Below, in pieces: positions 55,969 to 61,537 of a DNA stretch of 64,000 nucleotides (its first letter is position 1; the number at the start of each line of letters is the position of its first letter). The position numbers and the translations under genes are program-made. Under the pieces are notes generated by a model that was not told the DNA's origin, made no database searches, and was given only the letters and a program-made list of their open reading frames with translations. This DNA is from Prochlorococcus sp. AG-459-E08 (GTDB lineage Bacteria > Cyanobacteriota > Cyanobacteriia > PCC-6307 > Cyanobiaceae): the NCBI GenBank assembly GCA_003209425.1, contig QCRB01000002.1:28486-92485 (forward strand), in the 5' to 3' direction.

Positions 55969-56049
55969 AATGGAAAAAATAACTTATGCCTAATATCTAT
56001 TTCCTTTTTTTGAAATAAATTTCTTCTTTATTTCTAAGTAATTTGATTT

Positions 56050-56124
56050 TTAGTTAAAAATATAAACTTTAGAAAGACTAACACCTATATCTAAAGCTAA
56101 TAAAGCAATTAGTAACTTACTCAT
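56050..56124 (-). CDS. Possible 24-residue membrane peptide
   Basis: ATG 56124 (MSKLLIALLALDIGVSLSKV) overlaps the stop of an 18-residue ORF (56121-56177, MQPISEELYKKIVESSKK) in ATGA fashion. The pair looks like a coupled mini-operon but is too short to be sure. Confidence 0.3.
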   Translation of the reverse strand: MSKLLIALLALDIGVSLSKVYIFN

Positions 56125-56366
56125 TTTTTAGAACTCTCAACAATCTTTTTGTAAAGTTCTTCAGAAATAGGTTGCATAACCTTTTTAAAAACTAATTACA
56201 AATTAGTTGTTTCTAAATTAATTTCTCGTTACTAAATATACGGATATATGAATTTTTAAATAGGCAAAAAATATCTTTACAATAAGTTTTTCTTATAAGG
56301 TATTAATAAATACTAAGTTAAAAAAATTCTATTAATTTACAATTTTTTTAAAAGAAATTAGAGATC

Positions 56367-56468
56367 TTATCTTAAATAACTAGATCCTCTATAAGTAAGC
56401 TTTATTACCTTTTCTTCTTGTTTTCTACAATATACGAATGACTTTCCATTGAAATACATGTTTACCAT
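56367..56468 (-). CDS. Micro-protein with DUF4278-like end, 33 residues
   Basis: ATG 56468 is preceded by AAGGAG at good spacing. The product MVNMYFNGKSFVYCRKQEE ends with KVIKLTYRGSSYLR, the L-x-Y-R-G-x-x-Y pattern of the cyanobacterial DUF4278 family. A GC-rich structured leader and a palindrome lie upstream. Confidence 0.55.
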   Translation of the reverse strand: MVNMYFNGKSFVYCRKQEEKVIKLTYRGSSYLR

Positions 56469-56568
56469 GATGCAGCTCCTTAACTTGCTCAAGTCCCCGT
56501 CCTATGGCTCGAGTCGTACTGCGGTCTATCAGATGGTAGATCGGACGATTTTGTAGTATTTACTACAA
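56469..56568 (-). promoter_or_regulatory. GC-rich structured leader RNA and palindrome upstream of the DUF4278-like gene
   Basis: On the minus strand CGTCC (56547-56543) pairs with GGACG (56502-56498). It encloses an adjacent hairpin, GATCTACC/GATAGACC with an ATCT loop (56542-56523, two G-U pairs). A small CTTG/CAAG hairpin precedes the AAGGAG ribosome site. Upstream, TTGTAGTATTTACTACAA (56551-56568) is a perfect 8-bp inverted repeat. The region is far richer in G+C than its surroundings. The plus strand also holds a 29-codon frame (MMQLLNLLKSPSYGSSRTAV), so strand and nature are uncertain. Confidence 0.45.
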
Positions 56569-56604
56569 CCTATTTATAAAGTATTTATACTTAGATGTCA
56601 ACCA

Positions 56605-56751
56605 TTAATAAAAGCTTGACTCCAATTTAAAATTGGATTCTGCTCTAATAAAGTCCCTAAAAAGAATAAACAACATATAACTACGAGTAACTCCAATAAA
56701 AACTGAAACAAATGCTAAAACAATACAAATGGGGCAATGTGGAAATCCCAT
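56605..56751 (-). CDS. Small membrane protein, 48 residues
   Basis: ATG 56751 encodes MGFPHCPICIVLAFVSVFI with a CPIC pair at the start of a hydrophobic helix, then FRDFIRAESNFKLES. Its start overlaps the stop of the upstream ORF (TAATG). Confidence 0.5.
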   Translation of the reverse strand: MGFPHCPICIVLAFVSVFIGVTRSYMLFILFRDFIRAESNFKLESSFY

Positions 56752-56852
56752 TATTTATTTTCCAATATAAATTTTAATTCAGCCTCTGCATTGAGAATAT
56801 CAATTCTCCTCTTAAATAATTTCAAATATTTAATTATTTTCTTCAAAATCAA
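56751..56852 (-). CDS. Possible basic peptide, 33 residues
   Basis: A TTG start (56852) preceded by AAAGAAGG encodes a Lys/Leu-rich helical peptide (LILKKIIKYLKLFKRRIDIL). The stop overlaps the start of the next gene by one base, which supports an operon. Confidence 0.35.
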   Translation of the reverse strand: MILKKIIKYLKLFKRRIDILNAEAELKFILENK

Positions 56853-57058
56853 ACCTTCTTTAGGTATTAATTATAATATTATTCCATGAATGAATATATC
56901 AATGAGCAAAAATACTGAATCTATTGATATAACTAAACTCTTGTAGCATTGCTATACAATAAATAACGCCAACATACGCTCAGATACTCTTGATTTAATT
57001 AAGTAATAAAGGCTTATTCTGAATCAAATATAGTAATTAGTCCTCTAGCTGGATTGCA

Positions 57059-57112
57059 TTACCATTTTTCTTTTGCTACAAAAATAGAGCGGGCTAAAGT
57101 CCAATACTCCAC
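57059..57112 (-). pseudogene. Fragment of the YW-L-x-(R/K)-S micro-protein family
   Basis: A GTG frame (57112) gives VEYWTLARSIFVAKEKW and stops after 17 codons. Its leader and start (ACTAAATCCTCGTGGAG) are identical to those of the intact gene at 57274, but inverted. Probably a truncated copy. Confidence 0.4.
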
Positions 57113-57279
57113 GAGGATTTAGTCCGCTGCCTTAAGCCTGAAAGTGCAAATTTTTCTCGATCAATATAAATCTATGCTTTGTGAGATAAATATCTTGATT
57201 GCTTGATAAATTTTATTTTGTATATTGTTATTACAAAATTTATGGGGTTATTTAGATTAGTTACTAAATCCTCGTGGAG
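57107..57279. repeat. 17-bp inverted repeat carrying a start codon
   Basis: CTCCACGAGGATTTAGT at 57107-57123 and its exact complement ACTAAATCCTCGTGGAG at 57263-57279 each contain the GTG start of a related micro-ORF. In both cases the start lies in a hairpin loop (57088-57128 minus strand; 57257-57293 plus strand) followed by a T run. Confidence 0.65.
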
Positions 57280-57393
57280 AAAGCTTTAGCTAATTTTTTT
57301 TACTGGTTGCTAATAAGATCAGCCGAATCACATTATGGGGAATCATTGGCATCATTAGAAGTCCCATCTAATTCAATCAAAAGTTTTTCTTGA
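57274..57393 (+). CDS. Micro-protein of the YW-L-x-(R/K)-SAES family, 39 residues
   Basis: GTG 57274 encodes VEKALANFFYWLLIRSAESHYGE followed by SLASLEVPSNSIKSFS. The protein at 60648 (MEKTFLNFIYWILVKSAESYYG) is clearly related. The start codon is in the loop of a terminator-like hairpin (TTAG/CTAA and CTAAA/TTTAG then seven T). Function unknown. Confidence 0.55.
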   Translation: MEKALANFFYWLLIRSAESHYGESLASLEVPSNSIKSFS

Positions 57394-57500
57394 TTGATGT
57401 TCGGTCAAAAACAAGACATTAACAAGGAGTATTAATTTCAAGATTTTAACTCAATCTTAAATATAATCTCTTTAGAAATAATTTCAAATTTATAAACTGA

Positions 57501-57839
57501 ATGAATACCTATTTTATAACCGCAACTTTTAAAAATGTTGCTCTTATGGGTGCAGCTTACGATCTTTTTTTAAAGGTTATTGAAGATGGAACTTTAAACG
57601 ATGAGTTTGAGGGATTTAAAGTTTTAGGAAGATACCATGCATCCTACTCAAATAATGTGTATATTATTGTCCAAGCTACAACAGGCATCAAAATAACAGA
57701 GCACTTTGCTCCTTGGAAAATTAAATTTGATATAGATTTTGATATCAAGCCAGTAATGAATGACAAAGAAAAAATTGCTGAGCACAAATTAGTTGGCTCA
57801 TTAATGGCATCAGAACAAAAAATGGGTTTTTCAGGCTAA
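57501..57839 (+). CDS. DUF3303-like small protein
   Basis: The 112-residue protein has a ferredoxin-like alpha+beta pattern: first strand MNTYFITATFK, FEGFKVLGRYHASYSNNVYIIVQAT, then HFAPWKIKFDIDFDIKPVMND. The last part matches the W-x-(L/I)-x-D/x-x-x-PVxxD end of DUF3303. Function unknown. Monocistronic, with a terminator 102 bp downstream. Confidence 0.65.
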   Translation: MNTYFITATFKNVALMGAAYDLFLKVIEDGTLNDEFEGFKVLGRYHASYSNNVYIIVQATTGIKITEHFAPWKIKFDIDFDIKPVMNDKEKIAEHKLVGSLMASEQKMGFSG

Positions 57840-57940
57840 ATTACTTATCTTGATTTCTTATCTTGATATATTAAATTGTTAAAGATTACATCTTTCAAAG
57901 TAAAATCATAATGGTGTTTCTTTGGAAGAGTTTCACCAAG

Positions 57941-57968
57941 AGGGGCTATTTTTAGCCCCTTCTTTCTT
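57941..57968 (+). terminator. Intrinsic terminator after the DUF3303-like gene
   Basis: AGGGGCTA (57941-57948) and TAGCCCCT (57953-57960) form a perfect 8-bp stem with a TTTT loop, followed by TCTTTCTT. Confidence 0.85.
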
Positions 57969-58085
57969 AAAGTATTTCTCTGATTGACAGTCGGAGTAAA
58001 ATTATATGATTTAAATCCTTTTTTTCATGGATAAAAAATTTATAGCTGAAAAAATAATGACTCTTCTTATTTCTTTGATCAGTTA

Positions 58086-58202
58086 ATGAATATTTCACCT
58101 CATCTTTTAATTGATGCCGCAATACTAATTTCTGCTCTAACAATAACACTTGTATTAAGAGCAAAAGGTAGTGCTGCTAGGAAAGAAAAAGAAATTAAAT
58201 GA
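58086..58202 (+). CDS. Micro-membrane-protein, 38 residues (first of three coupled genes)
   Basis: ATG 58086 encodes a hydrophobic helix (LLIDAAILISALTITLVL) and a basic tail RAKGSAARKEKEIK. Its TGA overlaps the next ATG (ATGA). Confidence 0.55.
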   Translation: MNISPHLLIDAAILISALTITLVLRAKGSAARKEKEIK

Positions 58203-58339
58203 TTACTAAAAAAGACAAAAAAAAATTAAAAAAGACTAACTTATTACAAATTTGGAACTTTCTAATCTATGGAAGTTTTATAGCTATTGGAGTTTTCTTA
58301 GTGTATATCTATTCCGCCTATATATTCATAAATAAATGA
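58199..58339 (+). CDS. Micro-membrane-protein, 46 residues (second of three coupled genes)
   Basis: ATG 58199 gives a lysine-rich start (MITKKDKKKLKKTNLLQIW) and a hydrophobic helix (FLIYGSFIAIGVFLVYIYSAYIF). It overlaps the preceding and following genes by 4 bp each. Confidence 0.55.
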   Translation: MITKKDKKKLKKTNLLQIWNFLIYGSFIAIGVFLVYIYSAYIFINK

Positions 58340-58431
58340 CACACACTTACAAAATAGCTTTAACTTATGGAATATCTAGTCTTTTATTTCTTATTGGTTT
58401 TGCTTACTTTACTTTTAGAATGAAACGCTAA
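58336..58431 (+). CDS. Micro-membrane-protein, 31 residues (third of three coupled genes)
   Basis: ATG 58336 overlaps the previous TGA. The product MTHTYKIALTYGISSLLFLI continues GFAYFTFRMKR, one helix with a basic end. The three-gene overlap suggests the peptides are made together, possibly as subunits of one membrane assembly. Confidence 0.55.
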   Translation: MTHTYKIALTYGISSLLFLIGFAYFTFRMKR

Positions 58432-58521
58432 ATAATTTTAAAAAACAAAAAAGATTATCAAGACTTTATGGTTGGACAAATTAATTAATCAACTTGAAAA
58501 ACAAGCAAAGGGAGTTTAACT

Positions 58522-58692
58522 ATGAATACTTTTAGTAATAAACAATTCAAAAATCAATTGGATCCTAAGTATGCCTTCTATGATTGCCTTAGAGGCTGCG
58601 AAATAAAAAGTTCTTCAGAAAAATCTCTAGAAGAATGTGTGGAGATATGTGATTGGAGAATTTCATCAAAACATATTATTGACGAAAAATAA
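58522..58692 (+). CDS. Small protein with twin CX3C motifs, 56 residues
   Basis: ATG 58522 is preceded by AAAGGGAG. The product has YAFYDCLRGCEIKSSSEKS then LEECVEICDWRISSKH, giving C-x3-C, twelve residues, C-x3-C in a probable helical hairpin. It resembles the protein at 43428. Disulfide or metal binding is likely; function unknown. Confidence 0.65.
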   Translation: MNTFSNKQFKNQLDPKYAFYDCLRGCEIKSSSEKSLEECVEICDWRISSKHIIDEK

Positions 58693-58696
58693 GAAA

Positions 58697-58713
58697 GGGG
58701 CTTATAAAGCCCC
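58697..58713 (-). terminator. Terminator between the twin-CX3C gene and the convergent hli
   Basis: GGGGCTT (58697-58703) and AAGCCCC (58707-58713) form a 7-bp stem with an ATA loop. The T-rich tail (TTTCTTATTTTTC) is on the minus strand, so it mainly serves the hli gene at 58738; on the plus strand the tail is AAAAATTT. Confidence 0.75.
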
Positions 58714-58737
58714 AAAAATTTCAAAACGAGATTTTTT

Positions 58738-58866
58738 TTAGAAAATACCTGGCACAATTTGACCAGTAAAATAGTATGCTCCCACAAGAGCAAACATTCC
58801 AAGCATTGCTGCTTTACCGTTAAGCTTTTCAGCTTTTTCGGTCATGAATTTTTTAGCGAATTCCAT
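58738..58866 (-). CDS. hli: High-light-inducible (Hli) protein, 42 residues
   Basis: The product MEFAKKFMTEKAEKLNGKAAM continues LGMFALVGAYYFTGQIVPGIF. It carries the Hli core AEKLNGKAAMLG, in which Lys replaces the usual Arg after NG, and the marine tail TGQIVPGIF. It lies 10 kb from the main hli cluster, among accessory micro-genes. Confidence 0.9.
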   Translation of the reverse strand: MEFAKKFMTEKAEKLNGKAAMLGMFALVGAYYFTGQIVPGIF

Positions 58867-58909
58867 AATAAGTAAATTGGATTTGATATCTATAAACTAT
58901 TCATTTGAA

Positions 58910-58937
58910 TTTACAAATGATGTAGTATTTTCTACCA
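58910..58937 (-). promoter_or_regulatory. Candidate control elements upstream of the distal hli
   Basis: TTTACAAA (58910-58917, plus strand) matches an HLR1 half-site. Next to it ATGTAGTATTTTCTACCA (58920-58937) matches 14 of 18 positions of the palindrome at 56551-56568, which also lies upstream of a minus-strand gene. Confidence 0.35.
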
Positions 58938-59073
58938 AATTGTTATTTTTAAAAGATAATTCTTTAATGGAATTTACGAAAAGAGAAGATATTTGATTTC
59001 AATTGGAATCTGATTAATTTAAATTTATTAATGAGGTTGCTACTTTATCAGTAATGAATAAATTGAACTTCTT

Positions 59074-59181
59074 TTACTTTTTCAATTCGATAGTCGCATA
59101 TACCAAATTGCATACACTCAAGTTTTCATCACTAAACTTCTTTTCTGAAGACATAGCATCAATAAAAAGGGTAAAAAGCAT
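59074..59181 (-). CDS. Possible small protein, 35 residues
   Basis: ATG 59181 gives MLFTLFIDAMSSEKKFSDEN followed by LSVCNLVYATIELKK. Upstream on the same strand an even shorter GTG ORF (59159-59218) has a strong AAAGGAG site and overlaps it in another frame. Coding status is uncertain. Confidence 0.35.
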   Translation of the reverse strand: MLFTLFIDAMSSEKKFSDENLSVCNLVYATIELKK

Positions 59182-59345
59182 TTTTTAACGTATGTTTATA
59201 AGGATTTCCACAAGGCACAATAAATCTCCTTTGGTGAAACTCTTAATCCACTAATACTTAGTTATTGCAATGGGGATTAGATAGTTATTTAACGCAAAAA
59301 CTATTTCTGCGTATAATGAGCTCTTTTACCTTGTTGATAAAAATT

Positions 59346-59417
59346 TTATGTCATAAAAATGCCAAAATAAATTAATAAAAAAGTCAATATAAGAAGATCT
59401 AATCCTAGGTTGGTCAT
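59346..59417 (-). CDS. Micro-membrane-peptide, 23 residues, with strong ribosome site
   Basis: ATG 59417 is preceded by AAAGGAGG eight bases upstream. The product MTNLGLDLLILTFLLIYFGI (plus FMT) is one helix and aligns with the start of the protein at 59959 (MTNLSLEILFWTILITYLGL), so they are paralogues; this one lacks the polar tail. Confidence 0.5.
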   Translation of the reverse strand: MTNLGLDLLILTFLLIYFGIFMT

Positions 59418-59498
59418 TGGGATAACCTCCTTTGCGCTAAAAAATTATTTAGTATCTCGTAGATAAAAAAATCAAGAGTGGTAATATCTTAAAAAATA

Positions 59499-59640
59499 AG
59501 AGGGCATTTATTGCCCTCCTCAAGTAGGATGAACCTTCATATCCATAAAGTCGATGAAGTAGTTTTGACTCCTGAAATATTTCTACTCCTACTTGAATGA
59601 GAAGAGGTAGTCTTGACAACCACAAAGTACTAATACTCGG
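59499..59640 (-). ncRNA. Candidate structured RNA ending in an orphan terminator
   Basis: On the minus strand the region ends with GAGGGCA/TGCCCTC (59517-59499) followed by TTATTTTTT. Upstream, TCCTACTTG (59590-59598, plus strand) pairs with CAAGTAGGA (59520-59528) and encloses a CTTCAT/ATGAAG hairpin. No credible minus-strand gene leads into this terminator; the long ORF seen there is antisense to real small genes. Confidence 0.4.
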
Positions 59641-59707
59641 GTAATAATACTCTATTAATTTCAAGTTAAAAGGAGGATAATTATGGAGTAGAGAAAAAGG
59701 AGGTTTT

Positions 59708-59872
59708 ATGAAACTCACTACTCCGTTCACCGCTCTAAGAAATGCAACTTCAGATATGTGGAGAATGCATGATTTCAATTATCAATTACCGAAAAAAGAA
59801 TTCAAAAAATATTGGGATCAAGAATGCACAGCGCATCCTGCGAATAGTCATTGCAAACTTTATTGTGATTAA
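59708..59872 (+). CDS. Small protein with a CP12-like C-terminal module, 54 residues
   Basis: ATG 59708 follows AAAAAGGAGG. The product starts MKLTTPFTALRNATSDMW and ends ECTAHPANSHCKLYCD. The end matches the C-terminal disulfide module of CP12 (C-x3-P-x4-C-R-x-Y), with the same eight residues between the cysteines, but the CP12 AWD core is absent. CP12 binds GAPDH and PRK in the Calvin cycle. A two-codon ORF with its own ribosome site (59671-59691) lies directly upstream. Confidence 0.55.
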   Translation: MKLTTPFTALRNATSDMWRMHDFNYQLPKKEFKKYWDQECTAHPANSHCKLYCD

Positions 59873-59958
59873 TATTTGATCTTTTTAGGTATTCTTACGC
59901 TTGATTTTTATGTTTAATCCGTATTAAAGCTTAGTTAGTAAAAAAGGAGGAAAAGTTG

Positions 59959-60060
59959 ATGACTAATTTAAGTTTAGAGATTCTTTTTTGGACAATCTTA
60001 ATTACATATCTTGGATTAAGGTTGAATAAAACTTGGAATGGCTACAAACAACAATATTAA
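59959..60060 (+). CDS. Micro-membrane-protein, 33 residues
   Basis: ATG 59959 is preceded by AAAAAGGAGG. One helix (LEILFWTILITYLGL) is followed by RLNKTWNGYKQQY. Paralogue of the minus-strand peptide at 59346. The next gene starts 11 bp downstream with its own strong ribosome site. Confidence 0.6.
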   Translation: MTNLSLEILFWTILITYLGLRLNKTWNGYKQQY

Positions 60061-60071
60061 TAGGAGGGGAA

Positions 60072-60218
60072 ATGAAACTGCAAACGCAATTCACTGTTCC
60101 AAAAAATTATTTGCGAGATCTTGATTGCAACAGGAGAATACCAACTTTTAAAAAAAAATCAAAACAAAGTTGTAAAGATTATCCAACTGAGGAGGATAGT
60201 TTAGTTTGCTGCAACTAA
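60072..60218 (+). CDS. Small basic cysteine-containing protein, 48 residues
   Basis: ATG 60072 follows AGGAGGGG. The start MKLQTQFTVPKN resembles MKLTTPFT of the CP12-like gene at 59708. Later it has DCNRRIPTFKKKSKQSC and ends VCCN, four cysteines in all. No domain named. Confidence 0.5.
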   Translation: MKLQTQFTVPKNYLRDLDCNRRIPTFKKKSKQSCKDYPTEEDSLVCCN

Positions 60219-60310
60219 GAATCAATAAATAATTATTTTTGTGAATAAATTCTAATCGTATTTGTTAATTCAGTAGCAGAGAGGTTGAATTATGAAATTA
60301 AAATATTGAT

Positions 60311-60546
60311 CACAATTTAGTAATTAATGGGGAAAGAAAATTTGTTTTGATAAATCCTCTATGGGATGAACCTCATCATGTGATTCATTTAAATAGATTT
60401 ATTGGAGAGAATATTGGGATAAGGTAATCAACTTCAAGTATCTAGCTGATATTGGATTAATTTCAGATGAGCACTTAAATCTTTTTAAATATGCAGATTC
60501 TGCTTTAGAGGCATGGAAAATAATCAAATCATCACGAACTAACTAG
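60311..60546 (+). pseudogene. Frameshifted remnant, C-terminal end similar to LOG/TIGR00730 Rossmann-fold proteins
   Basis: One frame reads VINGERKFVLINPLWDEPHH and stops near 60428. The overlapping shifted frame reads YWDKVINFKYLADIGLISDE and LFKYADSALEAWKIIKS to a stop at 60546. The latter resembles the end of LOG-family (cytokinin-activating type) proteins. No start codon or nucleotide-binding core is present, so it is a remnant. A CTAA tetranucleotide repeat follows (60541-60561). Confidence 0.45.
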
Positions 60547-60647
60547 CTAACTAACTAACTAAGAAAATCTAAATCTTTTTTAAGTATTTTCTACGATGTT
60601 TTTATTTTAGATTTTGATTTGAATTATAAACAGTTATAAATGTTCCA

Positions 60648-60755
60648 ATGGAAAAAACATTTCTTAATTTCATTTATTGGATCTTAGTAAAGTCAGCTGA
60701 AAGTTACTATGGAGATTCAATGAAAACAGAATTTCCATATATTCCTTATTTCTAG
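60648..60755 (+). CDS. Micro-protein of the YW-L-x-(R/K)-SAES family, 35 residues
   Basis: ATG 60648 encodes MEKTFLNFIYWILVKSAESY and then YGDSMKTEFPYIPYF. It aligns over 24 residues with the protein at 57274. The start codon lies in the loop of AAATGTT/AACATTT (60638-60662), as in the other members. Confidence 0.55.
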   Translation: MEKTFLNFIYWILVKSAESYYGDSMKTEFPYIPYF

Positions 60756-60879
60756 ATCCGATATGACGCAAGTTTAATATTGAAAGTCAAATTTTAGAGA
60801 TATTAGTTTGAGTTTATTTTTTCAGTGTCTGCTTAATTTTTTATTAATAATAAAGATTAACCATTTAAAATAGGCGAAA

Positions 60880-61188
60880 TTAGCTCCTCCTAACCCAATC
60901 AGGAGATCCACTAAACCAATCAGCAAGATCATCATTTTGGGGATCAAAATGATTTTCAGTTTCTAAACCATCAAGACCAAGATTCTGGATAAGTCCATTT
61001 ATTCCATCTGAATTTTGTTTCCCATATCTCCTCAAGCTGTTAGCTTTTTTAAGCCATATACATATAGTTGAATTATGTTTTGAAAACTTTTCTACATAAA
61101 TTCTTTCCTCCAATGAGACTGCCTCATTTACTGAAATCCTCTTTAAGATATCCTTAATTTTTAAACGAGTCTTGTTTGTTAAAAACAT
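60880..61188 (-). CDS. Conserved hypothetical protein, 102 residues
   Basis: A soluble helical protein (LKIKDILKRISVNEAVSLEE, RIYVEKFSKHNSTICIWLKK) with an acidic Trp-containing C-terminus (DDLADWFSGSPDWVRRS). I do not recognise the family. ATG 61188 start. Confidence 0.6.
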   Translation of the reverse strand: MFLTNKTRLKIKDILKRISVNEAVSLEERIYVEKFSKHNSTICIWLKKANSLRRYGKQNSDGINGLIQNLGLDGLETENHFDPQNDDLADWFSGSPDWVRRS

Positions 61189-61429
61189 ATTTATAAAAGA
61201 AGCTAATGTTTTATAGAAGTTTTTTTTATGAATGTCTTGTCAATCTTTATTTCAAGAAAAAGTATGTTTTAGGAGGGTTTCAAGGAAAAAAATATTCATT
61301 TAAAAACAGGTTTATTTATTTGGTAAAAACAACTACTTAATTTGATTTATATAACTTATATAAAAACAATTTCCTTATAAGATTTTCTAGCTAATTTAAG
61401 ATTTAATTTATAAATTAAAATAAGGAAAA

Positions 61430-61480
61430 CTAAGATTGAACTTTGATCTTAGATGAAGATCATCTAGCTTCTTTTTTTTT
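61430..61480 (+). terminator. Orphan terminator with two competing hairpins
   Basis: CTAAGAT (61430-61436) pairs with ATCTTAG (61446-61452), and AGATGA (61451-61456) pairs with TCATCT (61460-61465), followed by AGCTTC and a run of nine T. The helices share bases 61451-61452 and so compete. No plus-strand gene lies just upstream in the 61189-61537 gap; otherwise the gap shows nothing. Confidence 0.45.
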
Positions 61481-61537
61481 ATCTTGCTATATAAATACTA
61501 AGACATTATTTAACTTCCTCTGCTTTATTAAAATATT

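Noticed and set aside
56469-56568. Glutamine riboswitch (glnA or downstream-peptide type)
   Set aside because: The conserved core sequences of that class are not present, although the position before a tiny gene fits.
59449-59778. 109-codon minus-strand ORF
   Set aside because: It covers the structured RNA region and runs antisense to the CP12-like gene, whose strong ribosome site and motif support the plus strand.
60541-60561. CTAA tetranucleotide repeat as a phase-variation tract
   Set aside because: Only four or five units and not inside or just before an intact gene.
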